Shown here piece by piece: positions 15,022 through 23,297 of a stretch of DNA of 34,796 bases. This DNA comes from JANOXC01 sp031418215 (GTDB lineage Bacteria; Bacteroidota; Bacteroidia; AKYH767-A; OLB10). The stretch lies in contig JANOXC010000200.1 of NCBI GenBank assembly GCA_031418215.1, positions 1-34,796 on the forward strand, given 5' to 3'. The notes under the pieces are model-generated. The model saw nothing but the letters and a program-made list of their open reading frames with translations, ran no database searches and was not told where the DNA came from. Positions within the stretch are counted from its first letter, which is position 1, and each line of letters starts with the position of its first letter. The position numbers and the translations under genes are program-made.

Positions 15022-15444
15022 TCACATCGCCGGAGATTTTGCAATGGGTTTACCTGCAAGATATTTTTTCCAGGGTTCCCAATAATGTGCAAACCACCCT
15101 TTGTCAATTCCGGATGCATGTTTGTCTGGGAGATTAGCATGAACAACATGCAGCACCACATCTTTTCCTTTAGTTTCTAATCGAAGTATAAATGTTGAAT
15201 CGACATCTTCTTTATCCCATCCTTGCGCCCGCCATGATTGAACAATCAATTTATCTTTTACCAATTGGAGATTTTTACCAGTAATATAACCACCGTGTGC
15301 AGAAAATTTACTTCCTACTTTAATGTTGATCTTTGCCATAGCACCTGTTGCCATCGAATGTTTTTTTGCATTCATATAAAGATCATATAAAACCTTAGGT
15401 GTAGTATTTTTGAAAATAACCTTTTGAATAATGTTTTTTGACAT
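15022..15444 (-). CDS. SRPBCC (START/Bet v1-like) domain protein, AHSA1-like
   Basis: A 140-residue single-domain protein of the SRPBCC fold, close in style to the C-terminal domain of activator of Hsp90 ATPase (AHSA1). Typical features in order: KVIFKNTTPKVLYDLYMNAKKH (about 8-29), the loop GSKFSAHGGYITGKNLQL (44-61), LIVQSWRAQGWDKEDVDSTF (67-86), and the C-terminal long helix GWFAHYWEPWKKYLAG (about 117-132) that closes the ligand cavity. Such proteins bind hydrophobic ligands or act in stress-linked functions; no specific ligand is predictable. No signal peptide, so it is cytoplasmic. The next gene upstream on the strand, a small membrane protein, ends 58 bases away. Confidence 0.82.
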   Translation of the reverse strand: MSKNIIQKVIFKNTTPKVLYDLYMNAKKHSMATGAMAKINIKVGSKFSAHGGYITGKNLQLVKDKLIVQSWRAQGWDKEDVDSTFILRLETKGKDVVLHVVHANLPDKHASGIDKGWFAHYWEPWKKYLAGKPIAKSPAM

Positions 15445-15502
15445 GAGTTTACAAATAAATGAATTTCGAAGATATTAATTATTAACTATTGAAGGGAGAT
15501 TT

Positions 15503-15910
15503 TCATTGGTCATTTTCGTATACTTTGCGAAAAGTAAATGCTTTGCTTGCAATATAAGCAAACAATCCAAGCACAAGACCAAATGCAGCACCAAAAATGG
15601 GCCCCATTCCAAGAATCATTAATCTTGGATGGCCATGCACTGGCATAGCTGTCATTTCTGGATGGCTGGCCATATAGCTGCTGTAAAAAATCACATGAGT
15701 TGCAGTAATCCATAAACTGTTTGCCATACTAACTAAAAATCCATGTAGGAAATAATTGCTTGAACAGTTCTTTGCAATCAAATATGCACAGTAAATAAAT
15801 ATTGCAAACCAGAAAATGGGTTCAACATTGGAAGAAATCAAAGTCACGGTGGTAAGCCCCATAAACAAGCCGAATAATGATAGCCTAAAAATCAATTTCC
15901 AATTTAGCAT
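15503..15910 (-). CDS. Small multi-pass membrane protein, function unknown
   Basis: A 135-residue hydrophobic protein I cannot place in a named family. Four membrane segments can be drawn: about residues 6-24, 30-46, 52-74 and 98-122; between the last two is a polar loop with SHPEMTAMPVHGHPRLM, rich in His, Met and Pro, which could contact a metal but may be coincidental. The C-terminus is basic (KAFTFRKVYENDQ). The ATG is preceded at four bases by a run of 13 A on the coding strand (15915-15927). It lies between the SRPBCC gene and the PepSY-like gene, all on the minus strand. Confidence 0.7.
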   Translation of the reverse strand: MLNWKLIFRLSLFGLFMGLTTVTLISSNVEPIFWFAIFIYCAYLIAKNCSSNYFLHGFLVSMANSLWITATHVIFYSSYMASHPEMTAMPVHGHPRLMILGMGPIFGAAFGLVLGLFAYIASKAFTFRKVYENDQ

Positions 15911-15914
15911 GATA

Positions 15915-15927
15915 TTTTTTTTTTTTT
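15915..15927. repeat. Homopolymer of 13 T (A on the minus strand)
   Basis: A run of 13 identical bases immediately upstream of the start codon of the small membrane protein (ATG 15910, minus). It is the longest homopolymer I noticed in the window. Length changes by slippage could alter translation or promoter spacing; the variation is inferred, not seen. Confidence 0.6.
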
Positions 15928-16074
15928 AGTTCAGGATTAACCAAGTAAATTTCCTGATTATTTTCAAAAATACATTAATTGAGGAAATAGTTATTACGAA
16001 TTAAAAGTTAATTCTCCACATTCGACGTTTCTGATACTTTTTTACATCTTTCCTATAATAATATAGCAATAGTA

Positions 16075-16107
16075 AATCCCCGCAATAGTTACAATATTGC
16101 AGGGATT
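16075..16107. terminator. Hairpin downstream of the PepSY-like gene, weak terminator
   Basis: An inverted repeat AATCCC/GGGATT and GCAATA/TATTGC with one mismatch between and a 7-base loop, starting 18 bases after the PepSY-like stop (16126, minus). The minus-strand sequence beyond it is AT-rich but lacks a continuous U-run, so termination is only plausible. Confidence 0.4.
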
Positions 16108-16125
16108 ACTTCATTTACGGAGTTC

Positions 16126-16542
16126 TTACTTAATGAATGTGCCGTCCTCCTGAAAAAGCACTTCTTTCTTTTTCATGCCTGATTTAATGTCCGCTTCGTA
16201 AAGCAGCCCCTTATGAGCAGTTTCTATTTTATAAGCATGGGTAATTTGCCATCCAATATATTTCTTTTTAATAGAAGTGCTAACAATTTGAGGAAGTTCT
16301 GTAGCAGAGATTGCCATTTCCGTTTCCAGCCAAATTCCAGTATCAGAATAATTTGCAGACATCTTAATTCCGTTGAGCTGAAATTCGGCTTCCCACTCAT
16401 GTTCATTTTCTTTTCCCCAACTGACTTTTTCAGCTTTTGGAAATTTTTCCATGAATGGTTTTTGAACGGATGCAGGGGGAGTACCCGCTTGTAAATTTGA
16501 AGCCCACAGCAATGCAAATATATATATTATTAACTTTTTCAT
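16126..16542 (-). CDS. Exported PepSY-like (BLIP-like) protein
   Basis: A 138-residue periplasmic protein: signal peptide MKKLIIYIFALLWASNLQAG cleaved near residue 19-20, then PepSY-like fold segments: SVQKPFMEKFPKAEKVSWGK (25-44), HEWEAEFQLNGIKMSANYSD (48-67), GIWLETEMAIS (about 69-79), and the second repeat with WQITHAYKIET, LLYEADIKSG and the final EVLFQEDGTFIK. Bacteroidota have many such DUF2874/PepSY-like proteins, resembling beta-lactamase inhibitory proteins in fold; functions are mostly unknown. It starts 20 bases after the stop of the outer-membrane gene and is very probably in one operon with it. Confidence 0.82.
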   Translation of the reverse strand: MKKLIIYIFALLWASNLQAGTPPASVQKPFMEKFPKAEKVSWGKENEHEWEAEFQLNGIKMSANYSDTGIWLETEMAISATELPQIVSTSIKKKYIGWQITHAYKIETAHKGLLYEADIKSGMKKKEVLFQEDGTFIK

Positions 16543-16562
16543 GTTTTCTTTTTTTATAATTT

Positions 16563-17372
16563 TTATTGTTTGTTACTTCCAAATTTCCACTCTATTCCCG
16601 GGCGAAATAGTACAGCCTGGTTGTTGTCATAACTTATACCAAAGGAAAGTAATAACTCCTTACCGATATATCTTCCATATCCTACTGAACCAACCGTTTC
16701 TCCACCAGATATTTCCTGGTTTTGGCTGTTGTTTTGATCACCGGAAGTAGTTTCATCAATTTCATTGCCTCCGAAAGCAGAAGTGTTTCCATAAATTTCT
16801 GCAAAGAATATATTTTTTCCATTGGCTGAATAAATTGTTCCTAGGCCATAGTTAATTAAATTATTGGCTTGCACTCCTTCAGGCTTACCTAAAAAAGTAT
16901 AACTGAAATTAATGCTGGTAAAGAATTTCCCTAAAGTTTTACTGGCTATTAAATAGGGCGTAAAATCAGCTTTGCCAGTTCCGATCATTGGGTTATTGGT
17001 TGCCGGTATCTTTACTTCTGCTGAAACTGATAAGGATGGAGTTACTTCTTTTTCCCTGACCATTTGATAAAATAAAGTTACTTCCACATCACCAAAACCA
17101 GTAGCTCCCTTGCCTTCGTTAGGGTTAATATTTGTGAATACGACGGGTTCAACCAATAACGTAAATCGTTGTGATCGTCCGTATTCAATTGCTAGTGGTA
17201 AAGCAGTTTCTGTTCCTTCAGATGATGTTTGAAACTCAAGTCCGGTGCCTAAATAAAATTGACCGGGAAGAAGCGGTTTTGAATCCTCAGTTTCCAGAAC
17301 CTGTGCTTTTAGATTAAAGTTTAATATTACGAATAGCAATTGCAAACCAATATTGAATTTTTCGATTTTCAT
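16563..17372 (-). CDS. Outer-membrane beta-barrel protein (MetA-like family)
   Basis: A 269-residue exported protein with an N-terminal hydrophobic signal (residues 8-23, cleaved near LKA|Q) and alternating amphipathic beta strands typical of the Phenol_MetA_deg (PF13557) group of outer-membrane barrels: PLLPGQFYLGTGLEFQ (33-48), ALPLAIEYGRSQRFTLLVEPV, a GFGDVEVTLFYQM strand (about 90-104), TPYLIASKTLGKFFTSINFSYTF, and a final strand RPGIEWKFGSNKQ. The name of the family refers to one member; transport of phenols is not implied. A polar loop of Asn, Gln and Asp (residues about 205-225) is probably outside. It lies between the His-rich protein (76 bases upstream) and the PepSY-like gene (20 bases downstream). 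Confidence 0.78.
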   Translation of the reverse strand: MKIEKFNIGLQLLFVILNFNLKAQVLETEDSKPLLPGQFYLGTGLEFQTSSEGTETALPLAIEYGRSQRFTLLVEPVVFTNINPNEGKGATGFGDVEVTLFYQMVREKEVTPSLSVSAEVKIPATNNPMIGTGKADFTPYLIASKTLGKFFTSINFSYTFLGKPEGVQANNLINYGLGTIYSANGKNIFFAEIYGNTSAFGGNEIDETTSGDQNNSQNQEISGGETVGSVGYGRYIGKELLLSFGISYDNNQAVLFRPGIEWKFGSNKQ

Positions 17373-17448
17373 AATTAGGTATGTTAATAATATGATTAGA
17401 AATTTACCAACTTTTCAATTGATAGTGACTTAAAAGCAATCAATATTC

Positions 17449-17847
17449 TTAACTAATAGGAGGTCGAAAAACAGCAGAAAAGTATGATTGCAGGAATGCA
17501 TTTTCAACATATTTCAGCAATATTACCCTTATTGTTGTGAACTGTTTTAAAGCAATAGTATGTTGTTGAGTATAAAAAGTGTTTTGCTGTTGATGATGGT
17601 ATTGAACCGGCGAATGAGGTTTTTGTTTATCACCGTTGTCATGATTGTCAAAAATGCAATCAATATTGATTAGATGATCAGTAAGAAAATCAATTGGTGT
17701 CATATCTTTATCTTCCGTTGATTTACAATGATGATACATTGAAGGAATATCTGATAAAGTTGCAAAATCACCAATTGGCAGGCATAAATTTCCCAAACAA
17801 TAATAAGTCACTAATAAGAATGCTGAAAACTGCCTTATTTTGATCAT
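17449..17847 (-). CDS. His-rich small exported protein of unknown function
   Basis: A 132-residue protein when started at ATG 17847 (a TTG at 17854-17856 lies inside the -7 box and is unlikely). N-terminal hydrophobic signal (about residues 4-22) is followed by MYHHCKSTEDKD, FLTDHLINIDCIFDNHDNG, KPHSPVQYHHQQQ and a C-terminal FRPPIS. I recall related Bacteroidota proteins with the same YxHC, TDHL and terminal FRPPI pattern, but do not know a named function for them. About eight His and several Cys in the mature part would allow metal binding (inference). First gene of an apparent minus-strand group with the outer-membrane and PepSY-like genes, and divergent from the YVTN beta-propeller gene. 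Confidence 0.72.
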   Translation of the reverse strand: MIKIRQFSAFLLVTYYCLGNLCLPIGDFATLSDIPSMYHHCKSTEDKDMTPIDFLTDHLINIDCIFDNHDNGDKQKPHSPVQYHHQQQNTFYTQQHTIALKQFTTIRVILLKYVENAFLQSYFSAVFRPPIS

Positions 17848-17853
17848 GAACTT

Positions 17854-17861
17854 CAAAGATA
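17854..17861 (-). promoter_or_regulatory. -7 box of the His-rich gene, very close to its start
   Basis: TATCTTTG on the minus strand, a perfect TAnnTTTG, six bases before the ATG at 17847. TTTA at 17886-17883, 21 bases upstream, is a weak -33 element. Transcription would begin at or near the start codon, giving an almost leaderless mRNA. Confidence 0.5.
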
Positions 17862-17933
17862 GAGGTATTTTGACCGATATTTTAAAGCGTCCAATAAATG
17901 TAGCTTAAAAGGGATAACGGTTCTTTTTTAATT

Positions 17934-17941
17934 TAATTTTG
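17934..17941 (+). promoter_or_regulatory. Candidate -7 box of the YVTN propeller gene
   Basis: TAATTTTG fits TAnnTTTG, 15 bases before ATG 17957. No clear -33 element is present at normal distance. It shares a 109-base divergent spacer with the His-rich gene promoter. Confidence 0.4.
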
Positions 17942-17956
17942 AGAAAAACACTTCCA

Positions 17957-18994
17957 ATGAATAAAATAAAAAAATTTCTTGTGGTTTTGCTAATAGCTAC
18001 TGGTAGTTTGTCGGCCCAAAGTGTAAAACCATCATATATGATTACTGACAAAATTAAGCTGGAAGGAGACGGTGGATGGGACTACCTTGTGGTAGATGAA
18101 TCTGCTGAAAGATTGTTTGTTTCACACAGTTCAATAGTGCAGGTAGTTGATTTATCAAGTAAAATATTAGTAGGAACCATTCCTGATACTAAAGGAGTAC
18201 ATGGTATTGCATTAGCCCCCAATCTGAACAAAGGCTTTATAAGCAATGGTCGTGATTCTTCCATAACTGTTTTTAATTTGAAAACACTGGCTTTTGTCAA
18301 AAAGGTTTATGTTTCCGGCCGAAATCCAGATGCTATTTTATATGATTCTTTTTCAAAGCATGTTTTTACATTTAATGGAGGTGGAGATAATTCAACAGTA
18401 ATCGATGCTTTAACAGATGAAGTTATTGGTACTATTAAGCTTGCCGGAAAACCGGAATTTGCTGTTACAGATGAAAAAGGAAAAGTTTATGTTAATATAG
18501 AAGACAAAAGTCTGGTATCAGTAATAAACCCTGTTACATTGAAAGTTATAAGTGAATGGTCTATTAATCCGGGTGAAGAGCCAAGTGGTTTAGCCATTGA
18601 TATTAATAATCAACGGTTGTTTATAGTATGTGAAAATAAATTAATGGTTGTGATGGATGCTATTTCCGGGAAAATAATAAAAACACTTCCAATTGGCAGT
18701 CATACGGATGGTGCGGCTTTCGATATAGAACTGAAAAGGGCATATAGTTCGAATGGTGATGGCACACTAACTATAGTTCAAGAAAAATCGAAAGATGAAT
18801 TTGAAGTTATTGAGAATGTTATTACGCAAAAAGGGGCAAGAACAATAGCTATAAATAGTAAAACACATCACATTTATTTACCTACAGCGGAATATGGCGC
18901 AATGCCTGAAACAACAAAAGAAAATACACATCCAAGGCCTGCAATTTTACCCGGGACTTTTAACATTTTAGAAGTAACACAAATAGAAAAATAA
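17957..18994 (+). CDS. Exported YVTN/YncE-type beta-propeller protein
   Basis: A 345-residue periplasmic protein from ATG 17957, chosen because MNKIKKFLVVLLIATGSLSAQ is a complete signal peptide (cleavage after SAQ or SA); the upstream TTG at 17939 lies partly in the -7 box. The mature protein is built of repeated blades with the pattern hydrophobic-V-hydrophobic-D/N-x-x-T/S: VQVVDLSSKILVGTIPDTKG, ITVFNLKTLAFVKKVYVSG, STVIDALTDEVIGTIKLAG, VSVINPVTLKVISEWSI and MVVMDAISGKIIKTLPIG, the mark of YVTN or YncE-like propellers. Its role is unknown; relatives bind DNA, heme or metals or act as scaffolds. It converges with the T9SS cargo gene of the RND operon, leaving 9 bases. Confidence 0.85.
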   Translation: MNKIKKFLVVLLIATGSLSAQSVKPSYMITDKIKLEGDGGWDYLVVDESAERLFVSHSSIVQVVDLSSKILVGTIPDTKGVHGIALAPNLNKGFISNGRDSSITVFNLKTLAFVKKVYVSGRNPDAILYDSFSKHVFTFNGGGDNSTVIDALTDEVIGTIKLAGKPEFAVTDEKGKVYVNIEDKSLVSVINPVTLKVISEWSINPGEEPSGLAIDINNQRLFIVCENKLMVVMDAISGKIIKTLPIGSHTDGAAFDIELKRAYSSNGDGTLTIVQEKSKDEFEVIENVITQKGARTIAINSKTHHIYLPTAEYGAMPETTKENTHPRPAILPGTFNILEVTQIEK

Positions 18995-19003
18995 GGCGGA
19001 CAT

Positions 19004-20272
19004 TTAGTGAATTACTGAAAAGGTAATTTTCGCACTTTCTTTTGTTGAAGAACTAGTTAGGAAATAAATTCCTTCAGGGAGTTTACTTACATCAATCAAT
19101 TGTTGAAAAGCATTGTTTTGTTTTTCCTTATTGGTAGTTAATATTAATTTTCCTGTAAAATCATATACATTGGTTATAAATGTATTATTAAAATTATCGG
19201 GGTAGTACACTACGAGTTCTTTACTTGCAGGATTAGGATATACCATAATTTTAGCCTGTTCTTCAGCATTATTCTGAATACCTGTTGCAGATAGAGTTGC
19301 GGCAAGCCAGATTGTCGTATTCATCAATAATTTCCTGTGATTACCTGAAGCATCAGCGATATATCCATCATATAATTGGTCATTGGGATCACCTGACCCA
19401 TCATCAATAGGTGAGCTGTCGCCAATTGCTGCAACTCTACCATTACCATAATAAGCATGCGCACACATTACATTATTCATGCTAAACGAAGAGCCTGTTT
19501 TGTATACTACGCCTGTTACGGAGTTGTTTTGTGTTGAATCAAGTGTGAGGGTTGTGCCATTGCTCCATTGTACTTCTGCAACGGTTCCCATAGGGCCATG
19601 TAAAAGTGAATCATTCGGCAAGTTGGGGATATTAAATGAGGTCTGAGAAAAATTAGCCAGGTCGAATGTCATGCCAAAGGGATTATTCATAACAGTATTG
19701 TTACTCATAAAATCATTCCAGATATGAGGAGAATCCCATCCGTCAAAATTTCGATCACTCTGATCATGATCTGAAATCATAAATAAACCACCACCATTCT
19801 GCACGAAATTAAGAATGGCTATTTTTTCTGCCGAAGTAAAAACTATGTTTGGTTCCGGAACAATAAATACTTTATAGTTGCTTAAATCCTGCAAATTGAT
19901 TGAATTGCCATAAGTGATTTGGCCATTGTATGGAAGGGTTTCCACAACAAAACCATGATTTACACAATCAATTCCCCAATAGGAGATTGCGCCTTCCCAA
20001 AAAGATTCATTTGTATTTGTCGTTATACCGCTTTGCGCAGGTAATGGCAGCTTTGTAGGATTTGATTCTGTACCGGTTCCTGCTACTGCCGGTCCGTTGT
20101 TAAAGCCCAGATTATGTGTGCCGGCGTCAATCACCCAATCCGCATTTCCACAAGTTTCAGCTTTGCTAGCGTCGAAAAGAATTTTTATTGGTTGTGCTTT
20201 TAAGCAATTAATAAACAAAAAGAAAATGATGAATAGAAAATGGTTTTTAATGAATTTTGTAAATAATTTCAT
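19004..20272 (-). CDS. T9SS-secreted protein with a glutamine-amidotransferase-like (GIFT/ThuA-like) fold
   Basis: A 422-residue protein with signal peptide (about residues 9-26, LKA|Q) and a type A T9SS C-terminal sorting domain: VYPNPASKELVVYYP (about 343-357), DFTGKLILTT and GIYFLTSSSTKESAKITF. The central segment NYKVFIVPEPNIVFTSAEKI, then LNFVQNGGGLFMISDHDQSD (about 153-172) resembles class I amidotransferase/IFT52-type domains, where a Gly-Gly-Gly turn follows the helix; no catalytic Cys-His pair typical of real amidotransferases is apparent. It may bind a ligand or carbohydrate at the surface. The ATG lies 7 bases beyond the RND pump stop, so it is almost certainly the last gene of the efflux operon, an unusual location for a T9SS cargo. 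Confidence 0.78.
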   Translation of the reverse strand: MKLFTKFIKNHFLFIIFFLFINCLKAQPIKILFDASKAETCGNADWVIDAGTHNLGFNNGPAVAGTGTESNPTKLPLPAQSGITTNTNESFWEGAISYWGIDCVNHGFVVETLPYNGQITYGNSINLQDLSNYKVFIVPEPNIVFTSAEKIAILNFVQNGGGLFMISDHDQSDRNFDGWDSPHIWNDFMSNNTVMNNPFGMTFDLANFSQTSFNIPNLPNDSLLHGPMGTVAEVQWSNGTTLTLDSTQNNSVTGVVYKTGSSFSMNNVMCAHAYYGNGRVAAIGDSSPIDDGSGDPNDQLYDGYIADASGNHRKLLMNTTIWLAATLSATGIQNNAEEQAKIMVYPNPASKELVVYYPDNFNNTFITNVYDFTGKLILTTNKEKQNNAFQQLIDVSKLPEGIYFLTSSSTKESAKITFSVIH

Positions 20273-20279
20273 TTCATTT

Positions 20280-23200
20280 TTATTTATAAAGTAATCTTAA
20301 CATTGTAGGATAAACAATTAACAATAAAGGCAACGCAACAATAAAACCACCGATGACCGCAATGGCAAGAGGCTGATGCAATTGAGCACCGGTACCAATT
20401 CCAAGTGCAATTGGAGTCAAGGCAATAATCGCTCCTATAGCTGTCATTAACTTTGGCCTAAGTCGTGTTGAAATAGCATAAACAATGGCTTCTTCAGCAT
20501 TACTTGTTTTCAGTGTCTGTGAAAATTGCAGGAATGTGAAAACTGCATTTTCGCCAATAATACCAATAATCATAATGATACCGGTGTAACTGCCTACATT
20601 TAATGCTGTATGTGTTATAAAAAGTGCAAGTAAACTTCCACTAATTCCCATTGTTGCAATAATTATGATAAGTAGTGCGGCTTTCACCTCTTTAAAAAGA
20701 AACAACATTACTGCAAAAACCAAAAGGGCAGCAGATATTAGTATCAATATTAATTCTCCAAATGATTGTTGCTGTTCTTCATAAGCTCCTCCGTAACTAA
20801 TATGGTAACCTTGAGGCAATGATACATTGGACTGAATCTTTTTCTTTATTTCAGCAATAACGCTTCCAAGATCTCTGTTGTCTAAGCGTGCAGTTACCGG
20901 AATCATCGATTGAAGATTTTCTCTTTCAATTTCTGCACTTCCTGAATCGATATTTATTTTTACTAGTTGTTCAAGGGGCTGTAATTTACCATCAGGAAGA
21001 AAAATAGCTGCCTCGTGGACATCTGTCATGGAGGATTGCAGCGCTTTCGGATACTGAATCCTTATTGAAGTGAGCTGTTCCTTTTCATAAATATTTCCAA
21101 CAACAATACCCTGCAACTGCAACTGTAATTGTGATTGAAGTTCGGAAGGTGAAATATTGAACTGTGCCAATTTTTGATTTTGCGGTTCAATATTTATGGA
21201 GGGACCTGCAATAGTAATTCCATCGAACACATCTGCTGTACCTGGAACACCTTCAGTAATACCAGCAACTTGTTTAGCCAATGACTTTAGTTTTACCTGA
21301 TCGTTACCATAAATCTTAATTTCAATTGGCTGCGTTGAACTCATTAAATCACCCAGCATATCACCAATAACCTGACCAAAATCTACCCGTAATGCAGGTT
21401 GTGTAGATTCTATTTTATTTCTAAGTAAATCAATGATTTCATTGCTTGTCCGCTTTCGGTTTTTCTTAAGTTGAATCTGGTAATCCCCGATATTAGGCTC
21501 GGTGATAAAAAACCCCATTTGTGTTCCTGTCCGTCTTGAATAGGTTTCAATTTCCGGGACATCTTTAAATATTTTTTCAACTTCACACATTATCCGATCT
21601 GTTTCCTGCAACGAAGTTCCGGGTGGTGTTTTGTAATCAATCACAATACAACCTTCATCCATATCAGGTAGGAAACCGGTTTCCAATTTCTGGTAAATAA
21701 AAAGAAAAGAAATGATTAATATTGAAACAAAGGCAAAACTATAAATTGGCTTATGAATGAAATAACTAATCCATTTGCCTTTTGATTGATGAATAGAAGT
21801 AGTTCTAGGATAAACCAGGTTTTTTTTGCCGGATAAAAGCATATAGATCACCGGAAGACAAATCCATGTTACAAAAAATGAACAAACCAAAGTAATCATC
21901 ATGGTATTGGTAAGTATCTTAAAATAAGCACCTGCAACACCACTTAAAAAGACAAATGGTAGAAATATTACTATAGTACTTACTGATGAACCAACCATCG
22001 CAGGAAAAAGATAATTAATGGCCTTTGAGATTAAATCTTTAGTAAATGTCTCCGGGTGTTCTTCATGGGTTCGATGTATCTGTTCAGTTACTACAATGGC
22101 ATCATCTATTATCAATCCAATACTGGCAGCAATTGCACCCAGCGTCATGATATTAAAATTATAACCGAATATATATAAAAGTACAATTGTAAGCGAAAGC
22201 GTTACAGGGATGGTAATTAAAATTACAGCACTTGATTTAAACGAACGAAGAAATAAAATGGCAACTATGATTGCGAGAAGTAGTCCAATCCAAAGGCTGT
22301 CACTTAAACTTTTAATAGAATCACTCACAAAGTCTGCCTGAACGTAATATGGAGTAAGTGAAATGTCTTTTGGTAAAATAGTTTGATTTAGTTCTTGAAT
22401 TTTAGACATTACATGCCTGTTTAAATCAATCAGGTTGATGTTTGGTTGTTTAACAATGGCAATTAAAACTGCACTTTTCCTATTGGAATTGACACGTATA
22501 AATTCCGCATGTTCTGCTACTTTAATATTCGAGATATCTTTTAAATATAAAACTCTTTTGCCATCATTGCTAATAATCAGATTTTGCAGATCTTCAATGT
22601 TTTTAATCCTTGCATCGGTTATTGTTAGATATAAACGGTTGTAATCAGTTAAGTATCCATTGCTGTTAATGAAGTTTGTTTGGTCAAATGCTGAACGAAC
22701 AATTGCAGGAGTAATGCCTAATAAAGTCATTTTCTGCGCGATCAATTCAACTTGGTATTCTTTTGTCTTCCCGCCAATAACATGGACCTCTGAAACACCC
22801 GGAACCTGGGATAAAAACGGTTTTACAATGTTGTTAGCGACTTGATTCAATTCAATCTCGCTTTTATTTTTTCCATTAATCACAAATCCAATAACAGGGA
22901 GAATGGATGGATTCATCTTCTCGATTGTGATGACAATACCAGGGGGGAGGTCATTTTTAATCTGATTAATCGAAGATTCAATCTGCTGTTTACTCAAATT
23001 AACGTCAGCATCCCAAGCAACAAAAGCCGAAATTTCACAACTTCCCCTGCTTGTAATACTTCTTACATGCTTGAGGTCGGGAACACGCTTAATTGCATTT
23101 TCAAGCGGCTTGGTAACCGTCATCATCATTTTACTTATTGGCTGAAGTCCGTTCTCGGCGATGATTTTAATTTTAGGAAATGTTACTTCCGGAAAAAGGG

Positions 23201-23297
23201 AAGATTGCATTCTGGAATAAGTGAATATTCCACCTGCAATTATGAAAAGTATAACCAGGGTTACAGGATTCTTATAAGAGGAAAAAAAGTTATTCAT
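20280..23297 (-). CDS. RND efflux pump, inner-membrane permease (AcrB/CusA superfamily)
   Basis: A 1005-residue proton-driven RND permease that exports solutes from periplasm or membrane through a TolC channel. The two halves each begin with a membrane helix and a large periplasmic domain: TM1 VTLVILFIIAGGIFTYSRMQ (13-32), then porter signatures GVSEVHVIGGKTKEYQVEL and later the helix cluster. The TM4 motif IGLIIDDAIVVTEQI carries the paired Asp of the proton relay. The C-terminal half restarts at PIYSFAFVSILIISFLFIYQ and shows GEDNAV-type variants (GIIGENAVFTFLQF). Length is a little below usual (1020-1080). Heavy-metal versus drug subclass cannot be assigned. Overlaps the adaptor gene by 8 bases; T9SS cargo gene follows after 7. 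Confidence 0.95.
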   Translation of the reverse strand: MNNFFSSYKNPVTLVILFIIAGGIFTYSRMQSSLFPEVTFPKIKIIAENGLQPISKMMMTVTKPLENAIKRVPDLKHVRSITSRGSCEISAFVAWDADVNLSKQQIESSINQIKNDLPPGIVITIEKMNPSILPVIGFVINGKNKSEIELNQVANNIVKPFLSQVPGVSEVHVIGGKTKEYQVELIAQKMTLLGITPAIVRSAFDQTNFINSNGYLTDYNRLYLTITDARIKNIEDLQNLIISNDGKRVLYLKDISNIKVAEHAEFIRVNSNRKSAVLIAIVKQPNINLIDLNRHVMSKIQELNQTILPKDISLTPYYVQADFVSDSIKSLSDSLWIGLLLAIIVAILFLRSFKSSAVILITIPVTLSLTIVLLYIFGYNFNIMTLGAIAASIGLIIDDAIVVTEQIHRTHEEHPETFTKDLISKAINYLFPAMVGSSVSTIVIFLPFVFLSGVAGAYFKILTNTMMITLVCSFFVTWICLPVIYMLLSGKKNLVYPRTTSIHQSKGKWISYFIHKPIYSFAFVSILIISFLFIYQKLETGFLPDMDEGCIVIDYKTPPGTSLQETDRIMCEVEKIFKDVPEIETYSRRTGTQMGFFITEPNIGDYQIQLKKNRKRTSNEIIDLLRNKIESTQPALRVDFGQVIGDMLGDLMSSTQPIEIKIYGNDQVKLKSLAKQVAGITEGVPGTADVFDGITIAGPSINIEPQNQKLAQFNISPSELQSQLQLQLQGIVVGNIYEKEQLTSIRIQYPKALQSSMTDVHEAAIFLPDGKLQPLEQLVKINIDSGSAEIERENLQSMIPVTARLDNRDLGSVIAEIKKKIQSNVSLPQGYHISYGGAYEEQQQSFGELILILISAALLVFAVMLFLFKEVKAALLIIIIATMGISGSLLALFITHTALNVGSYTGIIMIIGIIGENAVFTFLQFSQTLKTSNAEEAIVYAISTRLRPKLMTAIGAIIALTPIALGIGTGAQLHQPLAIAVIGGFIVALPLLLIVYPTMLRLLYK

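Noticed and set aside
16075..16107. Strong intrinsic terminator after the PepSY-like gene
   Set aside because: The hairpin has a mismatch and no continuous T-run, so it is listed only as a weak candidate.
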